Shown: in pieces, positions 41,194 through 49,212 of the stretch
Layout of the letters: every line of letters starts with the position of its first letter
Position numbering within the stretch: the stretch's first letter is position 1
NCBI RefSeq assembly: GCF_050958605.1
Contig: NZ_JBJHDO010000004.1
Location: 62,001 to 126,000, forward strand
DNA: 64,000 bases
Direction of reading: 5' to 3'
Origin: G016756615 sp050958605
GTDB taxonomy: Bacteria > Pseudomonadota > Alphaproteobacteria > Rhizobiales > Rhizobiaceae
The notes under the pieces: generated by a model
Told to the model about the DNA's origin: nothing
Databases searched by the model: none
Seen by the model: only the letters and a program-made list of their open reading frames with translations
Made by a program: the position numbers and the translations under genes

Positions 41194-43956
41194 TTGACTG
41201 ACCAGAAGACACCGCGCGGGCCTGATGGCGGCCCGACAGGCATCGAGCCGATTTCCATTATCGAGGAGATGCAGCGCTCCTATCTCGACTACGCGATGAG
41301 CGTGATCGTCAGTCGGGCGCTCCCTGACGTGCGCGACGGCTTGAAGCCCGTGCATCGGCGCATCCTCTACGCCTCGCACGAGAGCGGCTATCACTGGAAT
41401 CGCAAATATGTGAAGTCGGCGCGCCCGGTCGCGGACGTGATGGGTAAATACCATCCGCATGGCGACGCCTCGATCTATGACGCCTTGGTGCGCATGGCCC
41501 AGGATTGGTCGATGCGCTCTCCTCTCATCGACGGCCAGGGCAATTTTGGTTCGATCGACGGCGATCCGCCGGCCGCCATGCGCTACACCGAAGCCCGCCT
41601 GACCAAGGTTGCGCACGAGCTACTCGAGGACATCGACAAGGATACCGTCGACTTCCAGGCGAACTACGATGCGACGGTCGAAGAGCCGAAGGTGTTGCCG
41701 GCCCGTTTTCCGAACCTGCTCGTCAACGGGTCGGGCGGCATTGCGGTCGGCATGGCCACGAACATCCCGCCGCACAATCTCATCGAGGTGGTCAACGGCA
41801 CGATCGCACTGATCGACAATCCTGCCATGGATCTGCCATCGCTGATGGAGATCATTCCCGGGCCGGATTTCCCGACCGGCGGCCTGATCCTTGGAAGGTC
41901 CGGCATCTACAGCGCCTATTCGACGGGGCGCGGTTCCATCGTCATGCGCGGGAAGGTGCATGTCGAGGAGATCCGGAACGATCGCGAGGCCATCGTCGTC
42001 ACCGAGATTCCCTTTCAGGTCAACAAGGCCTCGATGATCGAGAAGATGGCCGAACTCGTGCGCGACAAACGCATCGACGGCATCTCTGATATCCGTGACG
42101 AAAGTGACCGCCAGGGCTACCGTGTCGTCGTCGAGCTCAAGCGCGACGCCGTCGCCGACGTCGTGCTCAACCAGCTCTACCGCTACACGCCGCTGCAGAC
42201 CTCCTTTGGCGCCAACGTCGTAGCGCTCAATGGCGGCAAGCCCGAGCTGCTGACACTCATCGACATGCTGAAGGCGTTCGTCGCCTTCCGTGAGGAGGTG
42301 GTCAGCCGCCGCACGAAGTACCTGCTTCGAAAAGCGCGCGATCGCGCTCACATCCTTGTCGGCCTGGCGATTTCGGTCGCCAATATCGACGAGATCATTC
42401 GCACCATCCGCAACGCGCCGAACCCGCAAGCGGCACGCGACCAGTTGATGGAGCGTCGCTGGCCGGCCGGCGACGTCGAGGCGCTGATCCTGCTGATCGA
42501 CGATCCCCGCCATCGGATCAACGAGGACGGCACCTACAATCTCTCCGAAGAGCAGGCCCGCGCCATCCTCGCCCTGCAGCTTTCGCGCCTTACCGCGCTG
42601 GGTCGCGAGGAAATCGCCGACGAGCTGAACGCCATCGGCGCCGAGATCACCGAATATCTCGACATATTGGGCTCGCGGGCGCGGATCCAACAGATCATCA
42701 AGGATGAACTCGTGGCGTTGCGCGACGAGTTCGGCACGCCGCGCCGCACGGAGATCACCGACGCGGGCGCGGATATGGAAGACGAGGACCTGATCCAGCG
42801 CGAGGACATGGTCGTCACCGTCACCCATGAGGGCTACATCAAGCGTGTGCCGCTGTCGGTCTATCGAACGCAGAACCGCGGCGGCAAAGGCAAGACGGGC
42901 ATGTCCACCAAGGACACCGATTTCGTCACGCGCCTGTTCGTGGCCAACACGCACACGCCGATCCTGTTCTTCTCGTCGCGCGGCATCGTCTACAAGGAGA
43001 AGGTCTGGCGCCTTCCTGTCGGCACGCCGCAATCGCGTGGCAAGGCATTGATCAACCTTCTGCCGATCGAGAGCGGCGACCGCATAACGGCCATCCTTCC
43101 GTTGCCCGAGGATGAAGGTCAGTGGAGCGAACTCGACGTCATGTTCGCGACCACACGGGGCACGGTGCGCCGGAACAAGCTGTCGGACTTCGTGCAGGTC
43201 AACCGCAACGGCAAGATCGCCATGAAATTCGATGAGGCAGGCGATGCCATCCTTGGCGTGGAGACCTGTACCGAAGGGGACGACGTGCTGCTGACCGCCG
43301 ATTCCGGTCAATGCATCCGCTTTCCGGTCAGCGACGTGCGTGTCTTCAAGGGACGGGATTCGCTTGGCGTTCGCGGCATCTCGATGAACGATGGCGACCG
43401 GGTGATCTCTATGGCCATCCTCGAGCATGTCGACGCGACGCCCGCGGAACGCGCCGCCTATTTGAAGCAGGCGGTCGCGGAACGGAAGATGTCCGGGGCG
43501 GACGAGGAAGAGATCGCGCTCACGAACGAAGACGTCGGCGAGGAAACGACCCTGCCACAGGAGCGCTACGAATTCCTGAAGCAGCACGAGCAGATGGTTC
43601 TCACCGTCAGCGAATACGGCTACGGCAAGCGCTCGTCGTCTTATGACTTCCGCCTGACCGGACGCGGCGGCAAGGGCATCCGGGCAACCGACGTCTCCAA
43701 AACCGACGAAATCGGGCGGCTGGTTGCAACGTTCCCGGCAGGCCCCGATGATCAGCTCATGTTGGTTTCCAACGGCGGCCAGGTAATCCGCGTCCCCGTC
43801 GCCGGCATCCGCATCGCCAGCCGCGCGACCAAGGGGGTGACGATCTTCAACACGGCGGAAGGCGAAAAGGTCGTCTCCGTGGAAAGGATATCTGAGCCTC
43901 AGTCGGAAGTGGAAGCCGGGAACGGTGCGGCGGAAGATGCCGAGACGGAAAAGTAA
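41194..43956 (+). CDS. gyrA: DNA gyrase subunit A
   Basis: Breakage-reunion subunit of gyrase, which introduces negative supercoils together with GyrB (not in the window). The 920-residue protein begins at a TTG (MTDQKTPRGP). It has the catalytic tyrosine in MRYTEARL (Y131), the QRDR HPHGDASIYDALVRM, a GyrA box QNRGGKGKTG and a beta-pinwheel C-terminal domain ending in an acidic tail. The residue equivalent to E. coli Ser83 is alanine (A92) and Asp87 is kept (D96). No strong ribosome site precedes the TTG; no better start is evident. Confidence 0.96.
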   Translation: MTDQKTPRGPDGGPTGIEPISIIEEMQRSYLDYAMSVIVSRALPDVRDGLKPVHRRILYASHESGYHWNRKYVKSARPVADVMGKYHPHGDASIYDALVRMAQDWSMRSPLIDGQGNFGSIDGDPPAAMRYTEARLTKVAHELLEDIDKDTVDFQANYDATVEEPKVLPARFPNLLVNGSGGIAVGMATNIPPHNLIEVVNGTIALIDNPAMDLPSLMEIIPGPDFPTGGLILGRSGIYSAYSTGRGSIVMRGKVHVEEIRNDREAIVVTEIPFQVNKASMIEKMAELVRDKRIDGISDIRDESDRQGYRVVVELKRDAVADVVLNQLYRYTPLQTSFGANVVALNGGKPELLTLIDMLKAFVAFREEVVSRRTKYLLRKARDRAHILVGLAISVANIDEIIRTIRNAPNPQAARDQLMERRWPAGDVEALILLIDDPRHRINEDGTYNLSEEQARAILALQLSRLTALGREEIADELNAIGAEITEYLDILGSRARIQQIIKDELVALRDEFGTPRRTEITDAGADMEDEDLIQREDMVVTVTHEGYIKRVPLSVYRTQNRGGKGKTGMSTKDTDFVTRLFVANTHTPILFFSSRGIVYKEKVWRLPVGTPQSRGKALINLLPIESGDRITAILPLPEDEGQWSELDVMFATTRGTVRRNKLSDFVQVNRNGKIAMKFDEAGDAILGVETCTEGDDVLLTADSGQCIRFPVSDVRVFKGRDSLGVRGISMNDGDRVISMAILEHVDATPAERAAYLKQAVAERKMSGADEEEIALTNEDVGEETTLPQERYEFLKQHEQMVLTVSEYGYGKRSSSYDFRLTGRGGKGIRATDVSKTDEIGRLVATFPAGPDDQLMLVSNGGQVIRVPVAGIRIASRATKGVTIFNTAEGEKVVSVERISEPQSEVEAGNGAAEDAETEK

Positions 43957-43964
43957 TTCCAAGA

Positions 43965-43985
43965 ACGGCCGCGCGCAGCGGCCGT
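43965..43985 (+). terminator. Hairpin after gyrA
   Basis: ACGGCCGC / GCGGCCGT with a 5-nt loop starts 9 bp after the gyrA stop, followed by CATTCT. It lies between gyrA and the convergent small membrane-protein gene and can act for both. Confidence 0.6.
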
Positions 43986-43996
43986 CATTCTAGAGG

Positions 43997-44131
43997 TCAG
44001 CGAGGCCCGAAGCGGTCGAACCTGCTCTTGCGGTCCTCAAAGCGAACCTTTTGGGCTTCCTGATGCATGCCGAAAGCCGTAGCGACGAGCATGGCGACTG
44101 TCATTGCTGCTGCGAGCATGAAGATCATCAT
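43997..44131 (-). CDS. Small single-span membrane protein
   Basis: A 44-residue frame MMIFMLAAAMTVAMLVATAFG followed by a charged tail with KVRFEDRKSRFDRFGPR. The ATG at 44131 follows AGGAGAAGTTACC, an excellent ribosome site, and the frame has one N-terminal hydrophobic helix and a basic cytoplasmic tail. This looks like a genuine small membrane protein that short-ORF filters would miss. It is convergent with gyrA. Function is unknown. Confidence 0.6.
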   Translation of the reverse strand: MMIFMLAAAMTVAMLVATAFGMHQEAQKVRFEDRKSRFDRFGPR

Positions 44132-44292
44132 GGTAACTTCTCCTGTGCTCCTCAACGAACACATGGGAATTTTGTTTCATCGTTCACAGATCGACTTTAG
44201 TCAGGTGCGTGTGAACTTTCCGTGATGGCGTCGTTCAGCCTCCGTTCATTCCGTACTCCGCAAGGCGATTTGCATTTGCGTTCCCGGCCCGC

Positions 44293-44399
44293 TAGGGCGG
44301 GATGGGTTCATTCAGACCGTACATCCCGCTCCAGCTGTATGAGTTAGCCCGCATTTATGCGACGCCAAGTGATTTCACTTGGCTGCAAAATGCTCTAGA
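44293..44399. repeat. Mosaic repeat copy before coaD
   Basis: First a palindromic module GGGCGGGATG...CATCCCGCTC (44293-44332), then the reverse complement of the module seen at 38621, 45515 and 48996 (GCATTTATGCGACGCCAAGTG...CACTTGGCTGCAAAATGC). An open frame through the repeat into coaD is fortuitous. Confidence 0.8.
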
Positions 44400-44409
44400 A
44401 GCTCCTGCC

Positions 44410-44910
44410 ATGACAGATCGCATCGCCATCTATGCCGGATCCTTCGATCCTCTCACCAATGGTCACCTCGACGTGTTGAAGGCGTCGCTCGCGGTTGCCG
44501 ACATGGTCTTTGCGGCGATCGGCATTCAGGCGGCCAAGAAGCCGCTTTTCTCGTTCGAAGAGCGTGTGTCGCTGATCGAGCAGGTCTCGGCCGCCGAGTT
44601 CGGCAAGGATGCAGGCCGCATCAAGGTGGTATCCTTCGATGGCCTCCTCATCGATGCGGCCCGCAAGCTCGGCGCCTCGATCATGATCCGCGGACTGCGC
44701 GACGGCACGGACCTCGACTACGAGATGCAGATGGCCGGGATGAACGAGACCATGGCGCCCGAGCTGCAGACCGTGTTCCTGCCGGCGAGCCCGTCGGTCC
44801 GCACCATTACCGCCACACTTGTCCGCCAGATCGCCTCGATGGGAGGCAATGTCCGTCCTTTCGTGCCGGCACCCGTCGCCGAAGCTCTTGCCGACAAGTT
44901 CAGATCATAG
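44410..44910 (+). CDS. coaD: Phosphopantetheine adenylyltransferase
   Basis: Transfers AMP from ATP to 4'-phosphopantetheine to give dephospho-CoA, the penultimate step of coenzyme A synthesis. The 166-residue protein has the nucleotidyltransferase motif SFDPLTNGHLD near the N terminus and the second motif in SPSVRTITATLVRQIA. IMIRGLRDGTDLDYEMQMAGMN contains substrate-binding residues. The ATG at 44410 is chosen because the frame upstream runs through a repeat. It starts a conserved run coaD - ppi - ppi - queA - tgt. Confidence 0.96.
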   Translation: MTDRIAIYAGSFDPLTNGHLDVLKASLAVADMVFAAIGIQAAKKPLFSFEERVSLIEQVSAAEFGKDAGRIKVVSFDGLLIDAARKLGASIMIRGLRDGTDLDYEMQMAGMNETMAPELQTVFLPASPSVRTITATLVRQIASMGGNVRPFVPAPVAEALADKFRS

Positions 44911-44928
44911 ACGCTTGAGGAGATGCCC

Positions 44929-45516
44929 ATGAAGATCGCAAGGCTTGCAGCCTTCGCCACCATATTTGCGGCCATTATCGGTTTTTCCGGCGCTTCGATC
45001 GCCGCCGAGCCTGAAAACACCATGGTCATTACCCTGAAGGATGGCGACGTAACGGTCGCGCTCCGTCCCGATCTCGCGCCGAAGCATGTCGAGCAGATCA
45101 AGGCGCTGGTGCGTGAAGGCGCCTATGATAACGTGGCCTTTCATCGCGTGATCGACGGCTTCATGGCGCAGACCGGCGATGTCCAGTATGGCGATCTCAA
45201 TGACGGCTACGACAGCGACCGGGCAGGTATGGGCGGATCGGAGCGCCCTGATCTGCCCGCGGAATTCTCCAAGGAGCGTTTCGTGCGCGGGGTGGTCGGC
45301 ATGGCCCGGGCGCAGGATCCGAACTCGGCGAACTCGCAATTCTTCATCATGTTCGCCCCGGCGTCTTCGCTTGATGGTCAATACACGATTGTCGGCGAGG
45401 TCGAGAGCGGCATGGAGCATGTCGATGCGATCAAGAAGGGCAACCCAAGCGACAACGGTGCCGTCAGCGATCCGGACCGGATGATCAAGGTCCGCATCGC
45501 CGCCGACGGCAATTAG
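44929..45516 (+). CDS. ppiA: Periplasmic peptidyl-prolyl isomerase (cyclophilin)
   Basis: A 195-residue cyclophilin with a Sec signal (RLAAFATIFAAIIGFSGASIAA). The catalytic arginine is in FHRVIDGFMAQTGD, and ARAQDPNSANSQFFIMF and YTIVGEVESGMEHVDAI are the other active-site strands. GGAGATGCCC places the start at ATG 44929 rather than 44923. It catalyses cis-trans isomerisation before proline in exported proteins. The cytosolic paralogue follows after a repeat. Confidence 0.93.
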   Translation: MKIARLAAFATIFAAIIGFSGASIAAEPENTMVITLKDGDVTVALRPDLAPKHVEQIKALVREGAYDNVAFHRVIDGFMAQTGDVQYGDLNDGYDSDRAGMGGSERPDLPAEFSKERFVRGVVGMARAQDPNSANSQFFIMFAPASSLDGQYTIVGEVESGMEHVDAIKKGNPSDNGAVSDPDRMIKVRIAADGN

Positions 45517-45607
45517 AGCATTTGCAGCCAGGTGGAATCTCCTGGCGTTGCATAAATGCGGCAAGATCGAGCGGCAGCTCAGGCTCTGCCTGAGCATGCG
45601 CCGCTCT
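45515..45607. repeat. Mosaic repeat copy between the two cyclophilin genes
   Basis: AGAGCATTTGCAGCCAGGTGG...CCTGGCGTTGCATAAATGC is the shared module. It is followed by nested inverted repeats GAGCGGC...GCCGCTC and GCTCAGGC/GCCTGAGC (45577-45607). The first bases overlap the stop of ppiA. Confidence 0.75.
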
Positions 45608-45633
45608 AAAGAACAACAGCAAAGGAACTGGCT

Positions 45634-46146
45634 ATGGCCGAGATCAAGGATCGCGAGAACGCGCTCATCATGGAGACCACCAAGGGCAAGGTGGTCATCG
45701 AACTGTTTCCCGACCTTGCGCCCGGCCATGTCGGTCGCATCAAGGAGCTGGCGCGTGAGGGCGCATATGACGGCGTGGTTTTCCACCGTGTCATCGACGG
45801 CTTCATGGCCCAGACCGGCGACGTGCAATACGGGAATTCGTCCAAGCCCTCCTTCAACCCGTCCCGTGCGGGCATGGGCGGCTCCGACAAGCCGGACCTG
45901 AAGGCCGAGTTCTCCAACATGAACCATTCGCGCGGCACCTGCTCGATGGCTCGTGCCCAGAACCCGAATTCCGCGAATTCGCAGTTCTTCATCTGCTTCG
46001 AGGACGCAGGCTTCCTCAACCGGCAATACACCGTGTGGGGCCAGGTCATTGAAGGCATGGAGAATGTCGACAAGATCAAGCGCGGCGAGCCGGTCGTCGA
46101 TCCCGACAAGATCGTGTCGTTGAAAGTTGCCGCGGACGTGAAATAA
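45634..46146 (+). CDS. ppiB: Cytosolic peptidyl-prolyl isomerase (cyclophilin)
   Basis: A 170-residue cyclophilin without a signal peptide, close to the upstream ppiA product. It has the active-site stretches FHRVIDGFMAQTGDVQYG, MARAQNPNSANSQFFI and YTVWGQVIEGMENVDKIKRG. The pair ppiA-ppiB probably arose by tandem duplication with one copy exported. It starts at ATG 45634 after AAGGAACTGGCT and precedes queA. Confidence 0.95.
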   Translation: MAEIKDRENALIMETTKGKVVIELFPDLAPGHVGRIKELAREGAYDGVVFHRVIDGFMAQTGDVQYGNSSKPSFNPSRAGMGGSDKPDLKAEFSNMNHSRGTCSMARAQNPNSANSQFFICFEDAGFLNRQYTVWGQVIEGMENVDKIKRGEPVVDPDKIVSLKVAADVK

Positions 46147-46156
46147 GACGGCCTTT

Positions 46157-46182
46157 CCTTCTTCCCACTTGTGGGAAGAAGG
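46157..46182. terminator. Perfect hairpin between ppiB and queA
   Basis: CCTTCTTCCCAC pairs with GTGGGAAGAAGG, 12 bp with a 2-nt gap between the arms, 10 bp after the ppiB stop. No T tract follows, so it may be an mRNA 3'-end or processing hairpin or a dispersed repeat. Confidence 0.5.
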
Positions 46183-46219
46183 ACACTGTTGCGGCAGTTC
46201 TCCCGTCGAGGAGCTAATC

Positions 46220-47311
46220 TTGCGTGTCGAACTCTTCGACTTCGACCTTCCCGAAGACCGAATAGCGTTACGGCCGGCCGAGCCGCGGCATGCCGCGAAG
46301 CTGTTGATGGTCAAGCCGGGCGCGGCTTTGGCCGACAGGACAGTTCGCGATCTTCCGGATATCCTTAAGCCGGGAGACGTGCTCGTCTTCAACGACACCA
46401 AGGTCATTCCCGCCCAACTCACCGGCATCAGGCGGCGCGATGGGGCAGCGGCCCAGATCGACGCCACCCTTCATATGCGTGTCGCGCCTGACCGCTGGTT
46501 GGCTTTCGTTCGTCCAGCCAAGCGGATAACCCCGGGTGACAGGATTCAGTTCGGTCACGGCGGCAACGCCTGTTTTCTTGGCGCGCTCGATGCCACGGTC
46601 CTCGAAAAGCGCGAGGCGGGCGAGGTCTTGCTCGGTTTCGATCTCTCCGGACCGGTGCTCGACGAGGCGCTGCATGCTGTCGGGCACGTGCCCTTGCCGC
46701 CCTACATCGCGTCCAAGCGAGCGGACGACGAGCGCGATCGCACCGACTATCAGACGATCTACGCCAGGGAAGAAGGCGCGGTCGCAGCCCCCACGGCAGG
46801 TCTCCATTTCACGCCGGACCTGATGGCCAGGCTCGATGAGCGGGGTATCGAGCGGCAATTCGTGACGCTTCATGTCGGCGCGGGAACGTTCCTCCCGGTC
46901 AAGGTCGATGACACCACCGACCACAAGATGCATGAAGAAAGAGGGGTGGTGTCAGCGGCGGCGGCTGATGCGCTGAACGCGGTGCGCCGGCGCGGGGGAA
47001 GGATCGTCGCGGTCGGCACGACCTCGCTGCGGCTTCTTGAAAGCGCGGCGCGGGAGGATGGCGTGGTCGAACCCTGGTCGGGTGCAACCGGCATTTTCAT
47101 CACACCGGGTTATCGGTTCCGGACCGCCGATGCGCTGATGACGAATTTCCATTTGCCGCGCTCGACCCTGTTCATGCTTGTTTCGGCCTTTGCCGGCCTC
47201 GACACGATGCGCGCTGCCTATGCCCATGCCGTGAACAGCGGCTATCGTTTCTACTCCTATGGCGATGCCAGCCTGCTGTTCCGGGAGGAGAACGATGGAC
47301 GACGACCTTGA
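46220..47311 (+). CDS. queA: S-adenosylmethionine:tRNA ribosyltransferase-isomerase
   Basis: Transfers and isomerises the ribosyl part of SAM to preQ1-tRNA to form epoxyqueuosine. The 363-residue protein has family blocks FDFDLPEDRIALRPAEPR, VFNDTKVIPAQLTG, EGAVAAPTAGLHFTP, TLHVGAGTFLPVK and the C-terminal TNFHLPRSTLFMLVSAFAG. The start is a TTG at 46220 preceded by GAGGAG at the right spacing. Its 3' end overlaps the next small gene, and the tgt gene follows, so the queuosine genes form one unit. Confidence 0.95.
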   Translation: MRVELFDFDLPEDRIALRPAEPRHAAKLLMVKPGAALADRTVRDLPDILKPGDVLVFNDTKVIPAQLTGIRRRDGAAAQIDATLHMRVAPDRWLAFVRPAKRITPGDRIQFGHGGNACFLGALDATVLEKREAGEVLLGFDLSGPVLDEALHAVGHVPLPPYIASKRADDERDRTDYQTIYAREEGAVAAPTAGLHFTPDLMARLDERGIERQFVTLHVGAGTFLPVKVDDTTDHKMHEERGVVSAAAADALNAVRRRGGRIVAVGTTSLRLLESAAREDGVVEPWSGATGIFITPGYRFRTADALMTNFHLPRSTLFMLVSAFAGLDTMRAAYAHAVNSGYRFYSYGDASLLFREENDGRRP

Positions 47312-47564
47312 CGCGATGGATCGAGACGCGCTGATTGCGGAAGTGCGAAAGCTGAGAAAAGGCATCCGTACGCACAGGGATGCCACGGGCCACGACCTTT
47401 GCTGGCATCATCCGGACCTTTGGTCGCTGTTGCCGGAAAGAACGAAGGCATCTATTGCCGTTCCCCCGTGGCCGAAATTCATGCGCGGCTGCATCCGCTA
47501 CCGCCAATCTCTCGACCGGCAGGCGCCGGGAGCTCCCATCCACGACCAGGAATTCGATGGCTGA
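47295..47564 (+). CDS. Small hypothetical protein in the queA-tgt operon
   Basis: An 89-residue protein starting at ATG 47295 after GGGAGGAG, overlapping the queA end by 17 bp; its stop overlaps the tgt start. It begins DDDLDAMDRDALIAEVRKLRKGIRTHRD and has a distinctive GHDLCWHHPDLWSLLPE block. I recognise no named domain. The tight two-sided overlap suggests it is translated in step with queA and tgt and is functionally linked to tRNA queuosine formation or its control. Confidence 0.75.
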   Translation: MDDDLDAMDRDALIAEVRKLRKGIRTHRDATGHDLCWHHPDLWSLLPERTKASIAVPPWPKFMRGCIRYRQSLDRQAPGAPIHDQEFDG

Positions 47565-48687
47565 CCGCTTTTCCTTTCGTTTGCTCGCGACCGACGGGAA
47601 GGCGCGGCGCGGCGAGATTTCCATGCCGCGCGGCGTCGTGCGCACTCCGGCCTTCATGCCGGTCGGCACGGGCGGAACAGTCAAGGCCATGTATATGGAC
47701 CAGGTGCGGGCGCTCGGCTCCGACATCATTCTCGGCAACACCTATCATCTGATGCTGCGGCCTGGCGCGGAACGCGTCGGACGGTTGGGAGGCCTGCACG
47801 AATTCGCCCGCTGGCCGCATCCGATCCTGACCGATTCAGGCGGGTTCCAGGTCATGTCGCTGGCGCAACTGCGCAAGCTCGGCGAGAATGGGGTGACCTT
47901 CCGCTCGCATATCGACGGCGCCCCATACGAGATGTCGCCGGAGCGTTCGATCGAGATCCAGGGGCTGCTCGATTCCGATATACAGATGCAACTCGACGAG
48001 TGCGTTGCTCTGCCCGCCAAGGAGAGCGAGGTCGAGCGTGCGATGGAACTCTCCCTGCGTTGGGCCGAGCGCTGCAAGAAGGCGTTCGGCGATCAGCCCG
48101 GCAAGGCGATGTTCGGCATCGTCCAGGGCGGCGACATTGCAAAGCTCAGGATCCGCTCCGCCCAGTCGCTCACGGCCATGGAGTTGAAGGGCTACGCCGT
48201 CGGCGGGCTCGCCGTCGGCGAGCCGCAGGCTGTCATGCTGGAGATGCTCGAGGCGACGTGCCCGGAGCTGCCCGTTGACAAGCCCCGCTATCTGATGGGG
48301 GTCGGCACGCCCGACGACATACTGAAATCGGTGGCGCGCGGCATCGATATGTTCGACTGCGTCATGCCGACCAGGGCAGGGCGCCACGGTCTTGCCTATA
48401 CGCGTCGCGGCAAGGTCAACCTCCGCAATGCTCGTCATGCCGAGGACCCGCGCCCGCTGGACAAGGAAAGCGATTGTCCGGCAGCGCGCGATTATTCGCG
48501 CGCCTATCTGCATCATCTCGTCAAGTCCGGTGAGGCGCTGGGCGCAATGCTGCTCACCTGGAACAATCTGGCCTATTATCAGCGGCTGATGCAGGACATA
48601 CGCGATGCGATCGAGCAGGGCGATTTGGCCCAGAGATCGGCGCTCATTGCCGAGGGCTGGGAACGCGGCGATCTGCCGGCGCGCTAG
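47557..48687 (+). CDS. tgt: tRNA-guanine transglycosylase, zinc site lost
   Basis: Replaces guanine at wobble position 34 of GUN tRNAs by preQ1. The 376-residue TIM barrel has the acid DSGGFQ loop, GIVQGGDIAKLR, and the nucleophile region GIDMFDCVMPTRAGRHG (D267). The C-terminal zinc site seen in E. coli and Zymomonas TGT (three Cys and one His) is degraded: the corresponding residues are S305, C307, A310 and N336 (PLDKESDCPAARDYSRAY and LLTWNNLAYY). I started it at ATG 47557, which overlaps the small gene before it; a longer frame exists but has no family similarity. Confidence 0.95.
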   Translation: MADRFSFRLLATDGKARRGEISMPRGVVRTPAFMPVGTGGTVKAMYMDQVRALGSDIILGNTYHLMLRPGAERVGRLGGLHEFARWPHPILTDSGGFQVMSLAQLRKLGENGVTFRSHIDGAPYEMSPERSIEIQGLLDSDIQMQLDECVALPAKESEVERAMELSLRWAERCKKAFGDQPGKAMFGIVQGGDIAKLRIRSAQSLTAMELKGYAVGGLAVGEPQAVMLEMLEATCPELPVDKPRYLMGVGTPDDILKSVARGIDMFDCVMPTRAGRHGLAYTRRGKVNLRNARHAEDPRPLDKESDCPAARDYSRAYLHHLVKSGEALGAMLLTWNNLAYYQRLMQDIRDAIEQGDLAQRSALIAEGWERGDLPAR

Positions 48688-48755
48688 GCAGGCTTGCGTG
48701 CTTGAAAGGAAGAATGCGGTCTGCAACAACGGCCACAACGAAATGAGGACAGGTC

Positions 48756-48992
48756 ATGAAGGCTTTTTTCGTCCAGATCAAATGCGAGCTCGGCAAGGCC
48801 TATGAGGTTGCTTCGGCGCTCGTTGACGCCGAGATCGCCTCGGAGGTCTATTCGACGGCGGGCGACTACGATCTGCTTGTGAAGTTCTATGTCGACGAGG
48901 ACGAGGACATCGGGCATTTCGTGAACCAGAAAGTCCATGCCATTCCCGGAATCAGGAATACCTTTACCACGGTGACTTTCCGCGCCTTCTGA
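48756..48992 (+). CDS. Lrp/AsnC ligand-binding domain (RAM) protein without DNA-binding domain
   Basis: A 78-residue protein consisting of just the RAM beta-alpha-beta fold (AFFVQIKCELGKAYEVASALVD, EVYSTAGDYDLLVKFYVDE and ITTFTTVTFR-type strand FTTVTFRAF). Such stand-alone modules bind amino acids or modulate full-length Lrp proteins. Its start follows AGGACAGGTC. It is 68 bp after tgt with no clear functional link. Confidence 0.9.
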   Translation: MKAFFVQIKCELGKAYEVASALVDAEIASEVYSTAGDYDLLVKFYVDEDEDIGHFVNQKVHAIPGIRNTFTTVTFRAF

Positions 48993-48995
48993 TGA

Positions 48996-49199
48996 TCAAA
49001 TTTTGCAGTCAGGTGGAAACACTTGGCGTCGCATAAATGCGGCCAAATATCGCTAATGCATGTCGCCCAAAAAGTGTGCAGCGGTTTTGGGCAAACGATA
49101 TGTATGAAAACAACAGCTAAAGCATGTTGGCGAATACCAACTCGCGCGACATGCTTTAGAGCGGGATGCGCGGTTCCACTCCAATGCATCGCGCTCTAA
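48996..49199. repeat. Composite mosaic repeat: three modules in tandem
   Basis: Module 1 (48996-49049) TTTTGCAGTCAGGTGG...CTTGGCGTCGCATAAATGC matches 38621, 44340 and 45515. Module 2 (49055-49160) GCATGTCGCCCAAAAAGTG...ending AAAGCATGT / ACATGCTTT is a relative of 32165-32267. Module 3 (49158-49198) is GAGCGGGATGC...GCATCGCGCTC, like 44293-44332. This join of modules is typical of rhizobial intergenic mosaic elements. Confidence 0.85.
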
Positions 49200-49212
49200 A
49201 ATGCGGAATACC

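Noticed and set aside
44302..44409. N-terminal extension of coaD
   Set aside because: The frame stays open upstream only because it crosses a mosaic repeat. The nucleotidyltransferase fold begins at the ATG at 44410 and length fits the family there.
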